Shown: positions 52,303-60,965 of the stretch, in pieces | Numbering within the stretch: position 1 is the stretch's first letter | Layout of the letters: each line of letters opens with the position of its first letter | Assembly: GCF_016908595.1 (NCBI RefSeq) | Contig: NZ_JAFBEC010000007.1 | Location: forward strand, 124,001-188,000 | DNA from: Geomicrobium sediminis | Lineage (GTDB): Bacteria > Bacillota > Bacilli > Bacillales > Marinococcaceae | Reading direction: 5' to 3' | Length of the DNA stretch: 64,000 bases | Position numbers and translations under genes: made by a program | The notes under the pieces: model-generated | Told to the model about the DNA's origin: nothing | Seen by the model: the letters and a program-made list of their open reading frames with translations, nothing else | Database searches by the model: none

Positions 52303-53619
52303 TCACGATTCATTCTTTTTACGAGCTAGAATCCGAATTGGCGTCCCGACAAACGTAAACGCTTCACGAAGTTGATTCTCAAGATATCTGCGATATGAGA
52401 AATGAAACAGCTCTGGATCATTTACGAACACGACAAATGTTGGAGGTCCTGTAGCTACTTGTGTAGCATAATTAATTCGCAGTCGTTTCGTACCGGATGT
52501 AGGTGCAGGGTTTCTCGCAACAGCATCCATAATGACATCGTTAATCACATGTGTTGGCATCCGCATCTTATGACTATCTACGACTTCATTTACGATTGGC
52601 AAAAGCTTTTGCACTCGTTGATTTGTTTTTGCAGAAACGAACTGAATCGGTGCATACGAAAGGTAAGCAAACGTTTCTCGAACTTTATCGGTGTATTCTT
52701 TCATTGTGCGATCATCTTTTTCAACCGCATCCCACTTGTTCACAACGATAATAACGGCTCGCCCTGACTCATGAGCGTAACCGGCAATCTTTTTGTCTTG
52801 TTCGATAATGCCTTCTTCACCATCAACGACAACGAGAACGACATCCGCTCGTTCAAGAGCACGCATCGCACGAAGAACACTATATTTCTCTGTATTCTCA
52901 TATACTTTCCCGCGTTTTCGCATCCCAGCTGTATCAATGATTCGGTACTCTTGTCCATCTTGTTCGAAATACGAATCAATCGCATCTCTCGTCGTACCAG
53001 CAATATTACTCGTAATCACACGTTCTTCACCGAGAACTGAGTTCACGAGTGTTGATTTCCCTACATTCGGACGACCGATAACTGCAATATCAATCACACC
53101 ATCATCTTCTTCGTCTTCTTCATTTACTGGGAAGTTTGCAAACACTTCATCTAACATATCTCCAATGCCAATTCCGTGAGAACCGGAAATCGGAAACGGT
53201 TGACCGAATCCAAACTGGTAAAAATCATAAATATGCTCTTGCATATCAGGATTATCAACCTTGTTTACACCGATGACGACGGGCTTCTTCGAACGTTGCA
53301 AAATGCTCGCCACGTCTTGGTCGCTAGATGTAATTCCGTCACGACCATTCACGATAAAGATAATAATGTCTGCTTCTTCAATGGCGATCTCGGCTTGCAT
53401 GCGCATTTGATCTTGAAGCGGCTCATCTACGATATCAATTCCACCGGTATCAATGACATGAAACGTGCGGTTCAACCATTCCCCTTGTCCATACAAACGA
53501 TCTCTCGTTACGCCTGGTTTATCTTCAACGATCGCCATACGCTCACCAACCATACGATTAAATATCGTTGATTTCCCTACATTTGGGCGACCTACAATTG
53601 CAACTACTGGCTTTGACAT
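52303..53619 (-). CDS. der: Ribosome assembly GTPase Der (EngA)
   Basis: Der is an essential double-GTPase needed for 50S maturation. The 438-residue protein has two GTPase domains, each with GRPNVGKST (about 10-18 and 183-191), DTGG/DTAG switch II regions, NKVD and NKWD specificity motifs, and a C-terminal KH-like domain ending in [10 protein letters not shown]. It sits between yphA and plsY. Confidence 0.98.
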   Translation of the reverse strand: MSKPVVAIVGRPNVGKSTIFNRMVGERMAIVEDKPGVTRDRLYGQGEWLNRTFHVIDTGGIDIVDEPLQDQMRMQAEIAIEEADIIIFIVNGRDGITSSDQDVASILQRSKKPVVIGVNKVDNPDMQEHIYDFYQFGFGQPFPISGSHGIGIGDMLDEVFANFPVNEEDEEDDGVIDIAVIGRPNVGKSTLVNSVLGEERVITSNIAGTTRDAIDSYFEQDGQEYRIIDTAGMRKRGKVYENTEKYSVLRAMRALERADVVLVVVDGEEGIIEQDKKIAGYAHESGRAVIIVVNKWDAVEKDDRTMKEYTDKVRETFAYLSYAPIQFVSAKTNQRVQKLLPIVNEVVDSHKMRMPTHVINDVIMDAVARNPAPTSGTKRLRINYATQVATGPPTFVVFVNDPELFHFSYRRYLENQLREAFTFVGTPIRILARKKNES

Positions 53620-53656
53620 GTACTTACATGCCCCCTGTTCTCTTAAATCTATTCCT

Positions 53657-54265
53657 TCACATCGTTAATGATGTCTGGTGCTTTGCAGCACCTTTTTGAA
53701 GCTTGGAAAACTCATAAATCAATCGTTCAACGACGTGCCACGCAACGAGTAAGATAACCATGGCTGACACATCATTAAAAAAGTGGTTAAAACCTAAATG
53801 CAAACCGGACGTTAACGGAGATACAACGACTGCTTGCCAAAAATTCCCGATGCAACATGCGACAATCAACCAAGGAACCCGGTTATGCGGCTTGCTTACG
53901 ACCAAAAGCGTAACAAAAACCATGATAACTGCGACTAGCCACGTCTCATGAATTAAAAAGATCACTGGACTAAACCAATACGATAGCTGCAAAGCAGCAT
54001 AAAGAAAGGCTAAGCTTGTCATCGTTATCATCGATAGAAAATGATGCCACTTGATCGTCTGCCCGACCCAAATCATCGCACCGAGAGTTAAGAATATATA
54101 GGCTAACGAAATATCGCCTTGTATATCAGGAATCGTTAATGGTTTTACAATCATGACTATGAGAATCCAAACAGCAAGATAAAACCTTGCTCGTGTCTTC
54201 TTAAAGAAGAAGGTAACAATTATCCAAAGTATCCACGAAAACCAATAAAATAACAAGTCCTCCAA
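53657..54265 (-). CDS. yphA: YphA-like polytopic membrane protein
   Basis: A 202-residue membrane protein with six or seven hydrophobic segments and the conserved-looking [15 protein letters not shown]. Function is unknown. I chose TTG 54265 with AAGGAG 8 nt upstream; the frame extends 20 codons further without support. The location between der and the S1-domain gene fits yphA. Confidence 0.78.
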   Translation of the reverse strand: MEDLLFYWFSWILWIIVTFFFKKTRARFYLAVWILIVMIVKPLTIPDIQGDISLAYIFLTLGAMIWVGQTIKWHHFLSMITMTSLAFLYAALQLSYWFSPVIFLIHETWLVAVIMVFVTLLVVSKPHNRVPWLIVACCIGNFWQAVVVSPLTSGLHLGFNHFFNDVSAMVILLVAWHVVERLIYEFSKLQKGAAKHQTSLTM

Positions 54266-54330
54266 GAGAAACTCTCCTTTTTTCTTATCCAGTATAGACA
54301 AGAATAAAGAAAAGCAATCCGTCACAAAAC

Positions 54331-54362
54331 AATCGGCGAATCCTAAGAGGTATCCGCCGATT
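54331..54362 (-). terminator. Terminator of the S1-domain gene
   Basis: AATCGGCG (54331-54338) pairs with CGCCGATT (54355-54362); GTTTTG follows on the minus strand, 15 bp after the stop. Confidence 0.75.
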
Positions 54363-54376
54363 TCCGCGATTTACAA

Positions 54377-55531
54377 TTAATTACGATATTTCTTTAGTTG
54401 GTCACCAATCATATCACCGAGGGAAAAACCAGAATGTTCTTCTTCAGGTGCTTCATATTCACGTTGAACCTTTTGACTAGACGTTGTGCTCTCTTCGAGT
54501 TCACGTATGCTTAATGAGATTCGTTGGTCTGAAGGGCTAATTTCAAGAATCTTCACTTGAACAGCTTGTCCTTCTTCTAACACTTCGCTAGGCGTTCCAA
54601 TGTGACGGTTCGCAATTTGTGAAATGTGAACGAGTCCTTCAACACCTGGCGCAACTTCAACAAATGCCCCGAAAGATACGAGACGCTTTACGTGTCCGTC
54701 AATAACGTCTCCTGGTTGGAACTGACCTTCAATTGTTGTCCAAGGTCCAGGCAACGTATCTTTAATTGAAAGTGACACACGCTCTTTGTCAGCATCGACT
54801 GCGAGGATCTTCACTTCAATTTCTTCGCCTTCTTTGACGATCTCGCCTGGAGACTCAACACGGTGGTGAGCCATTTGTGAAATGTGAACAAGTCCGTCAA
54901 CTCCACCTACATCTACAAATGCACCAAAGTCTGTCAAGCGCTGAACAATTCCTTTAACCGTATCGCCAACCGTTAAGTTATCAAGGATGTCTTTCTTCTT
55001 CGCTTCTACTTCGTTGTCGAGCACAGCTCTTCTTGACAAGATTAATTTATTATCACTCGGATCGATTTCAGCGATCTTTAACTCCAATGTTTTCCCTTTG
55101 TAATCAGAGAAATCTTCAACGAAATGACGTTCTACGAGTGAAGCTGGAATAAATCCACGAACCCCAACGTCAACGACTAATCCGCCTTTTACAATCTCAG
55201 CAACTTCAGCTTCAATCGTTTCATTGTTATTGAACTTCGCTTGCAACTCATCCCATGCTTTGTCAGCACGAGCGCCGCGTACACTTAAAATAAGTTCATC
55301 GTCTTCTGCTTTAATGACCTTAAGTTTAAGTTCATCTCCCTCAGAGATGATGTCACTTACTTTTTCTACGTGTAAGCTCGACAGTTCGCTAATAGGGATG
55401 ATGCCATCCACCTTATATCCCGCATCAACAAATGCTTGCTTTTCTTCTACCTTTGTTACCTTACCGGTTACAATGTCATTGACATTGAAATCCTTCATTT
55501 CGTTTAATTCGTTGTTCATTTCTTCAACCAT
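54377..55531 (-). CDS. rpsA: S1-domain RNA-binding protein (YpfD, ribosomal S1 homologue)
   Basis: The 384-residue protein holds four S1 RNA-binding domains (about residues 14-85, 100-170, 184-258 and 270-345); the last two contain the near-identical TDFGAFVDVGGVDGLVHISQ-like units. Low-G+C Gram-positives have a shorter S1 relative than the six-domain proteobacterial S1, and it is not essential in B. subtilis. ATG 55531 has AAGGAGG 8 nt upstream. A terminator follows. Confidence 0.93.
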   Translation of the reverse strand: MVEEMNNELNEMKDFNVNDIVTGKVTKVEEKQAFVDAGYKVDGIIPISELSSLHVEKVSDIISEGDELKLKVIKAEDDELILSVRGARADKAWDELQAKFNNNETIEAEVAEIVKGGLVVDVGVRGFIPASLVERHFVEDFSDYKGKTLELKIAEIDPSDNKLILSRRAVLDNEVEAKKKDILDNLTVGDTVKGIVQRLTDFGAFVDVGGVDGLVHISQMAHHRVESPGEIVKEGEEIEVKILAVDADKERVSLSIKDTLPGPWTTIEGQFQPGDVIDGHVKRLVSFGAFVEVAPGVEGLVHISQIANRHIGTPSEVLEEGQAVQVKILEISPSDQRISLSIRELEESTTSSQKVQREYEAPEEEHSGFSLGDMIGDQLKKYRN

Positions 55532-55646
55532 GTCATTTGCCTCCTTACTTCCCTTTAAAAACATCTTTCGTAGTCATCAAGAACTTTATATATACAAAAT
55601 TCTTCGTTTATATAGAAGAATGTTGCAGACAATCGATTCGTGCTAC

Positions 55647-56225
55647 TTACTCAATGTCATCTCTGAGTTGCCGGATGTGCTCCATGATTCGTTCAGTGGC
55701 TTCCCTTGAACTGGCTTTCGATTCACGAAGGTCATCCATAGGAATAGGCTTGCCGTAAGTTAATTGTACACCTTTAAATGGCTTGTACCAGCCTTTCACA
55801 TATGCAGGTACGACGACCGCTTCTGTTCTAAGTGCAAAAAAACCAGCGCCTGCTAATCCTTCACCAAGTTGATCATCTTTACTTCTGTTCCCTTCTGGGA
55901 ACAAAAGCATCATCTCACCATTTTTCAAGTGGTTAATACCTGTTTTTAATGACTGACGATCACCAGTACCACGCTTCACTGGAAATGCTCCAAGTCTTCT
56001 TAAAAGACCACCGATAAACTTCTTTTCAAACAGTTCTTCTTTCGCCATAAAACGTAGTGGGCGCTTAATGTAAGAACCTAGAAATGGTGGGTCCCAATTG
56101 CTTTTATGGTTGGAACATATAATAACTGGTCCATCACTCGGTATATGTTCCTTTCCCTGTATCTTCGCGAAAAAAACCCCTGAAAGTACAATTCGACAAA
56201 GAAATTGACCAATTCTATAAATCAT
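55647..56225 (-). CDS. plsC: 1-acyl-sn-glycerol-3-phosphate acyltransferase
   Basis: PlsC adds the second acyl chain to make phosphatidic acid. The 192 residues show the catalytic NHKSNWDPPF (NHx4D, about 38-47), the LFPEGNRSKDD motif and an N-terminal hydrophobic segment. ATG 56225 with AAGGAG upstream is preferred over the TTG nine bases earlier. It overlaps cmk by 11 bases, the same cmk-plsC pairing as in other bacilli. Confidence 0.92.
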   Translation of the reverse strand: MIYRIGQFLCRIVLSGVFFAKIQGKEHIPSDGPVIICSNHKSNWDPPFLGSYIKRPLRFMAKEELFEKKFIGGLLRRLGAFPVKRGTGDRQSLKTGINHLKNGEMMLLFPEGNRSKDDQLGEGLAGAGFFALRTEAVVVPAYVKGWYKPFKGVQLTYGKPIPMDDLRESKASSREATERIMEHIRQLRDDIE

Positions 56226-56892
56226 TCGTCTCAATCTCCTTCAGCCGGGCGCGAGTAACAATCGTCTGAATTACTTCTGTTATCGTAAGATTTGTAGTAT
56301 CCAGAGGCTCTGCATCATCTGCTTGCTTTAACGGTGCGTAAGTTCTTGATGTATCATAGCGATCTCGTTCAATAAGATCGTTATATATCTCTTCATAACT
56401 TGATTCAATACCTTTTTGGACATTTTCTTGATGTCTACGATTCGCTCGCTCAGTTGCTGTAGCGAATAAGTAGATCTTCAGTTCGGCATCTGGTAAAACG
56501 AACGTTCCGATGTCGCGACCATCCAATACGACACCTTTTTCCGTAGCTAACTGCTGTTGTTTCTTAACCATCGCTTCACGAATCAATCGATGTGCTGATA
56601 CTTCGGACACGTGACTCGTCACTTCCCTTGTCCGAATTTCTTCACCGAGTAGCTCTTCGTTAACAAGCATTTGGTTGCCCTCGTCCGACAGCTTAAAGTC
56701 CATACGGTTTAGTAATTGCATTAAGCTTCCTTCTTCAGACGGCTTAATTTCATGAGTTATTGCTTGATACGTAAGCGCCCTGTACATTGCTCCTGTATCA
56801 ATATATAAATAGCCTAGCTTTTCAGCAACTAGCGACGCTACTGTGCTTTTTCCAGAACCTGCTGGTCCGTCGATTGCAATGTTGATTTTCAA
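56215..56892 (-). CDS. cmk: Cytidylate kinase
   Basis: Cmk phosphorylates CMP and dCMP. The 225-residue product starts KINIAIDGPAGSGKSTVASL with the P-loop, has GYLYIDTGAMYRALTY, LDGRDIGTFVLPDAELKI and the C-terminal RDRYDTSR lid region. The start is best set at TTG 56892, with GGAGAG upstream, which removes nine poorly supported residues. Confidence 0.95.
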   Translation of the reverse strand: MKINIAIDGPAGSGKSTVASLVAEKLGYLYIDTGAMYRALTYQAITHEIKPSEEGSLMQLLNRMDFKLSDEGNQMLVNEELLGEEIRTREVTSHVSEVSAHRLIREAMVKKQQQLATEKGVVLDGRDIGTFVLPDAELKIYLFATATERANRRHQENVQKGIESSYEEIYNDLIERDRYDTSRTYAPLKQADDAEPLDTTNLTITEVIQTIVTRARLKEIETNDL

Positions 56893-57005
56893 AGTTATTC
56901 TCTCCGTATGTAAGGTCATTTTACTCGAATATCAGTGCCTAAATCTTATCATAATAAAGAACTGAAAACAATTCTAGTCAAGAAATCAAATGGAAAGTTT
57001 TCCTA

Positions 57006-57050
57006 CAAAAAACAGTGGTTTGCTTCGAGATGTCGTGAAGCAAACCACTG
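57006..57050 (-). terminator. Terminator of the YeeE-type permease gene
   Basis: CAGTGGTTTGCTTC (57013-57026) pairs with its exact complement (57037-57050), then TTTTTTG on the minus strand. Confidence 0.9.
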
Positions 57051-57053
57051 TAA

Positions 57054-58301
57054 TTAGCAGAAACTATCGTTTTGTTTAGGAACACTTAGACCAAATAAAG
57101 GCCGTAGGTAGAGTGCAAGGAACGTTCCGCCTAGCGCCATAATTCCCCAAATGTAACCGTGAGCACTAAACGAAGCAATCCCACTGAAATAAGCACCGAT
57201 GTTACATCCAAATGCTAAACGTGCACCATAGCCCATCATTAAACCACCAATAACAGACGCAAGCGCGTTTCCTTTTGTAATCTTACTAAACTTAAACAAA
57301 CCACCAGCAGCTGATGCTAAAAATGCACCAAGAATAACGCCAAAGTTAAGCACAGACGTTGTATCCGCAAAAATTGAAGCATTTAATGCTGCAGTATCTC
57401 CTTGCCAAAAACCCCAACTCTCAACATCGAAACCTAAAAATTGAGCAGCTTTAGATCCCCACAACGTAAAGGCATACGTAACGCCCCACGGTGTTTCACG
57501 AACGAGAAGTGTAATCGCGTTTAATACTGCTAACACGATTGCTGCTGCAAACAGCGGCCAAGACCCTCTAAAAATTCGTTTCCAACCTCGTTCAGAAGGA
57601 ACGTCCGCAAGCTTCGGTGGGTTTTTCTTCTTTTCGATCAGGACTGTAATTAGTGCAATCACCGCGAAAATGATTAGCGAGACCACCCACGCGCCTCCGT
57701 AACCTAGCCCAGTAGATGTGGCTAATGAAAATGGTTCAAACGCAGGCATGTCTTTCATCCAAAAGTTAAAGTGCGCAGCACCAATCGTAGATCCGATAAT
57801 GAAAAAGAGCAATGTAATGAACATTACAGAACGTCCACCACCAACGGCGTAAAGTGTTCCTGACGCACACCCACCACCAAGTTGCATACCAATTCCAAAC
57901 ATAAATGCCCCGATAATTAAACTAACACCGACTGGTGAAATGTTGCCTGTTGCTTCGCCTCCAAAAAAGGTAAAGCCTGTCGCTAAAATCGGTGCAAAGA
58001 ATGTGACCGCAACTGCCAACATAAGCATGTGCGCTCGAACGGCTTGACCGTTCCCAACAGACGCTAACCTTCGAAAGGCGCTCGTAAAGCCGAAGCGGGC
58101 ATGAAATAATGTATAGCCGAGTAAAATACCGATAATGAGTAAAATAGGCTGGACAAAATGTTGCGTAAAGAGTAAATAAATGGCTAATAAAATTGAAGCT
58201 ATAAGTCCAACGGTTACTAAATTAAGTTGAGGACGCTTGAGTCCTAACGTTTGTTTGACGACCGATTGTTGTTCGGACACGGGTTGAACATAACTAGACA
58301 A
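57054..58301 (-). CDS. YeeE/YedE-family sulfur compound permease (thiosulfate uptake type)
   Basis: The 415-residue protein has about ten hydrophobic segments in two related halves, each with a Cys in a Gly-rich loop: GGGCASGTLYAVGGG (about 144-158) and GARLAFGCNIGAYFSGI (about 357-373). Members such as TsuA carry thiosulfate by Cys contacts (family knowledge); selenium or other sulfur species are possible. The start is TTG 58301 with GAGGTGATC upstream, and a good promoter precedes it. It is a single-gene unit placed between cmk and ypeB, where I recall no such gene in B. subtilis, and near the met genes. Confidence 0.88.
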   Translation of the reverse strand: MSSYVQPVSEQQSVVKQTLGLKRPQLNLVTVGLIASILLAIYLLFTQHFVQPILLIIGILLGYTLFHARFGFTSAFRRLASVGNGQAVRAHMLMLAVAVTFFAPILATGFTFFGGEATGNISPVGVSLIIGAFMFGIGMQLGGGCASGTLYAVGGGRSVMFITLLFFIIGSTIGAAHFNFWMKDMPAFEPFSLATSTGLGYGGAWVVSLIIFAVIALITVLIEKKKNPPKLADVPSERGWKRIFRGSWPLFAAAIVLAVLNAITLLVRETPWGVTYAFTLWGSKAAQFLGFDVESWGFWQGDTAALNASIFADTTSVLNFGVILGAFLASAAGGLFKFSKITKGNALASVIGGLMMGYGARLAFGCNIGAYFSGIASFSAHGYIWGIMALGGTFLALYLRPLFGLSVPKQNDSFC

Positions 58302-58348
58302 GGGATCACCTCTAAATCTTATTCGTTTAGTCAGGAATGATAATCTAT

Positions 58349-58377
58349 ATCCTATTCTTGTTTTTAGATGTTGTCAA
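58349..58377 (-). promoter_or_regulatory. Promoter of the YeeE-type permease gene
   Basis: TTGACA (plus 58372-58377), 17 nt, TAGGAT (349-354) on the minus strand, about 48 bp before the TTG start. Confidence 0.65.
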
Positions 58378-58385
58378 GAGACAAT

Positions 58386-58429
58386 AAAAAGATCGCCAGC
58401 AGATGGTTCACACCTGCCGGCGATCTTTT
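58386..58429 (-). terminator. Terminator of sleB-ypeB
   Basis: AAAAGATCGCC pairs with GGCGATCTTTT, with an inner GCAG/CTGC stem; a T tract follows on the minus strand, directly after the ypeB stop. Confidence 0.88.
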
Positions 58430-58431
58430 AT

Positions 58432-59790
58432 TTAGATAACATCAACATCGTACACTGGTTCTGCTTCTTGCATTCGTTTGACTTCTTCTTCAAGACCTGT
58501 GTCTGCATTTAAATAAATGCGATACGTATCGCCATTCATCGTTGCAAAGATTTCGTACGTTAGCACTTCGTCACCGTTTTGATTTTCAATAACAGCTAAA
58601 TGCTCTTCTCTAGACTTTAAGTTCGGATGCAATTCATCAAGTGCATCGTCCAGTGTTAACACTGGACTTAAGTCATGGCGTTCGCGATGATTTGCAAAGT
58701 AATTGGCACCTTTAAAACCGACAAGATCACCATCATCTAGAGCAATTTCAACGATGAGCGCATCTGGATAAAGACGAACATCGTCTTTTACAGGTACAAA
58801 CTGGAACGTACCAATCGTATCGTATTGCTTACTATCTACGAGTTGAACGTCAGTAATACCTTTATCCTCTAGAAATTCTTTTGCTCTCTCTGACGCTTCA
58901 TTCAATCCGATTTTCGGTTCAGTGATATCTCTTGATTGCAATGCCCAAACCGGTAAACCGCCTCGTTCAGTCATATCAATCATATAGTTGCGTTCGCCAT
59001 CAGAATCTTCAATAACGACTTGGTAGCCTTTGTATGGCATTCCTTCACCTAATTTTTCTGCCTTCGCATCAACAGTAGTAGGAAGATCCAAAAACGCCTT
59101 CGCCTTTTTTATAATTTCTTCTTCTGATAACTCCTCTTTATCTTTAACTACTTTCGCTAGTCGTTTATTTACATCTAATGAAAAGCCAGCATCATCGTTC
59201 CAATTGTTTTCAGAGAAACCTTTTGCTTTTTGATCAATCGATTTAAATGACGAAACCATCGTCCCTTCGCCAGGGTTTTGCTCACTCATTAATTCTCGTT
59301 CTACGTCAGACCAACGGAAATCGTTGTTCAATGCTTGTGCTTGCACCGTGCGAAGATCATGCTTAATTTCTTTTGCTTGACTGTAGAAGTTCTCGAGTTT
59401 GTCATATTCTTCATCGGTTAACGGCTCTTCTTCACGATCACGTACAGCTGTCTCATACGAGAATTCCGCAACGTTGGCTAAGTATTGATCCGTTTCTTTC
59501 GCAGGAATCATACCGAGTGGCAGTTCTCCCATCTCGTTGTGGGCTAATGAAGATATTCTCCAAACCTCTGCAAGAGAACCTGAAAATTGACTCGCACCGT
59601 TCGTTGCTAACGATGCACCTAATTCATCTTCTAATTGATCCATGTGGTAAGACAATTGGTGGAAGGCGCGTTGATAGTTGTTTTCATGACTAATTGCCAA
59701 AGCTTCTTTTTCTTGATGCGTTTGATATGCAAAGATTCCAGTACCGAGTAATGCTACTGACAATACTGCAATGGTTATCGCTCGAAACAT
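58432..59790 (-). CDS. ypeB: Germination protein YpeB
   Basis: YpeB stabilises and helps localise the cortex-lytic enzyme SleB in the spore. The 452 residues have an N-terminal membrane segment (about 4-22), an N-terminal helical domain and three C-terminal PepSY-like repeats (about 205-445; for example IKKAKAFLDLPTTVDAKAEK and LTLDDALDELHPNLKS). The ATG has AAAGGAGG upstream. It follows sleB by 18 bp, and the pair is coexpressed in the forespore. Confidence 0.95.
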   Translation of the reverse strand: MFRAITIAVLSVALLGTGIFAYQTHQEKEALAISHENNYQRAFHQLSYHMDQLEDELGASLATNGASQFSGSLAEVWRISSLAHNEMGELPLGMIPAKETDQYLANVAEFSYETAVRDREEEPLTDEEYDKLENFYSQAKEIKHDLRTVQAQALNNDFRWSDVERELMSEQNPGEGTMVSSFKSIDQKAKGFSENNWNDDAGFSLDVNKRLAKVVKDKEELSEEEIIKKAKAFLDLPTTVDAKAEKLGEGMPYKGYQVVIEDSDGERNYMIDMTERGGLPVWALQSRDITEPKIGLNEASERAKEFLEDKGITDVQLVDSKQYDTIGTFQFVPVKDDVRLYPDALIVEIALDDGDLVGFKGANYFANHRERHDLSPVLTLDDALDELHPNLKSREEHLAVIENQNGDEVLTYEIFATMNGDTYRIYLNADTGLEEEVKRMQEAEPVYDVDVI

Positions 59791-59808
59791 CGTGGTCCCT
59801 CCTTTAAC

Positions 59809-60813
59809 TTAATTTGCAAACACATGCTTACCGATTTGGGTAATCGTCGGTCGTCCGAAAATCCACCCAGACGTTGCCGTTACTGGGTTATAATAATACG
59901 TCGCACCATTAGACGGATCTTGACCGTTAATCGCATCAAGCACAGCTTTTCTCGCTGTTTCATCTGGCGTTAAATAGATTTGTCCATCTGCGACCGCTGT
60001 AAACGCTCTTGGTTCAAAAATGACACCACTTGCGGTATTCGGAAACTCCGAATCGTTCATCCGATTAATAATTACCGCTGCAACAGCTACTTGACCGACA
60101 TAAGGTTCTCCACGCGCCTCACCATAAACCGCATTTGACATAATCTGAATATCGTTTTCAGAAAACCCATCAGGTACGTTTGTTGCTTTTTGAATGTTTG
60201 CCTCATTGTTTTGTTCTTCAGGCACTTCTCCACCTGTATCTGGTTGTTGTTCAGGTGCTGCTTCTGGTTGACCTTGATCTTGATCTTGACCTTGTCCTTG
60301 ATCTTGTCCAGATTGTGCTGGCGATTGGCCTTCATTACTTGGCGTTCCACCCCCACCGCTCGCTCCTTCTTGATTTGATGATTGGTCAGATTGCCCACCA
60401 GTGGAGCCGCCACCTTTACTTCCTTTTGGTCCTTTTTGTATTTCTAATGGCGTTGTTCCGTAATGAGTGAACTTCCGACCGTTTTCTAACGCTTCATGCA
60501 CAAACTGTTCATCGTAGTTTGTCGTTTTATTCAATCTCGCTTTCAAATCATCTCCAACGAGACCGTCAACTTCCATCCCGAATGCTTCTTGGTATTCTTG
60601 TACACTCCAATACGTTCCCCATCCGAATACACCGTCAATTGTATCGGTGTAATAGCCAATGTATTGAAGTCTAGCTTGAAGTTCTACAACGTCATCTCCA
60701 GTTGCTCCTTTTTGGATCACTTGATCACTAAAGGCTTCACTCGTCTGAGGAATTGAGAGCAAAAGCGTTGCAGTTAACGCGGAAATGCTTAGTATTTTTG
60801 CAGATTTCAACAT
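59809..60813 (-). CDS. sleB: Spore cortex-lytic enzyme SleB
   Basis: SleB is a lytic transglycosylase that degrades muramic-lactam cortex on germination. The 334-residue product has a signal peptide (to about TSEA), a peptidoglycan-binding domain (about 35-95, VVELQARLQYIGYYTDTIDG), a long low-complexity Gly/Gln/Asp/Glu/Pro linker (about 125-205) and a hydrolase_2 catalytic domain (about 215-334) with the Glu in VYGEARGEPYVGQVA. The linker is longer and more acidic than I recall for B. subtilis. ATG 60813 is chosen; TTG 60816 is also possible. Confidence 0.95.
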   Translation of the reverse strand: MLKSAKILSISALTATLLLSIPQTSEAFSDQVIQKGATGDDVVELQARLQYIGYYTDTIDGVFGWGTYWSVQEYQEAFGMEVDGLVGDDLKARLNKTTNYDEQFVHEALENGRKFTHYGTTPLEIQKGPKGSKGGGSTGGQSDQSSNQEGASGGGGTPSNEGQSPAQSGQDQGQGQDQDQGQPEAAPEQQPDTGGEVPEEQNNEANIQKATNVPDGFSENDIQIMSNAVYGEARGEPYVGQVAVAAVIINRMNDSEFPNTASGVIFEPRAFTAVADGQIYLTPDETARKAVLDAINGQDPSNGATYYYNPVTATSGWIFGRPTITQIGKHVFAN

Positions 60814-60858
60814 CAATGAATTCCTCCTTTTACTTTGAAACTTTTTATATGATGGTGT

Positions 60859-60889
60859 TAGTTTTCAAATCTATGGAGAATTTTATTCA
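60859..60889 (-). promoter_or_regulatory. Candidate sigma-G promoter of sleB-ypeB
   Basis: TGAATA (plus 60884-60889), 18 nt, AAAACTA (859-865) on the minus strand resembles the forespore sigma-G pattern, about 46 bp before the sleB start. Confidence 0.5.
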
Positions 60890-60890
60890 T

Positions 60891-60919
60891 AAAAAAACAA
60901 CCGTACAAAAGTACAGTTG
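60891..60919 (-). terminator. Terminator of the metI-yitJ operon
   Basis: ACAAC-c-GTAC and GTAC-a-GTTGT stem with AAAA loop; seven T follow on the minus strand, about 47 bp after the yitJ stop. Confidence 0.75.
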
Positions 60920-60965
60920 TTCATAAGAAGAAACCTATCGATATAATCATGTGCATAAACAGGTG

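Noticed and set aside
53176-53571. 131-codon plus-strand frame opposite der
   Set aside because: It lies over the conserved first GTPase domain and linker of der; no promoter or ribosome site.
55224-55709. 161-codon plus-strand frame opposite the S1-domain gene and plsC
   Set aside because: Covers parts of two well-supported genes and is Ser-rich as expected for an antisense of Glu/Asp-rich domains.
60255-60315. Short direct repeats (cttgatcttgac) as a CRISPR-like array
   Set aside because: They are coding repeats of Asp-Gln-Gly-Gln in the SleB linker without spacers.
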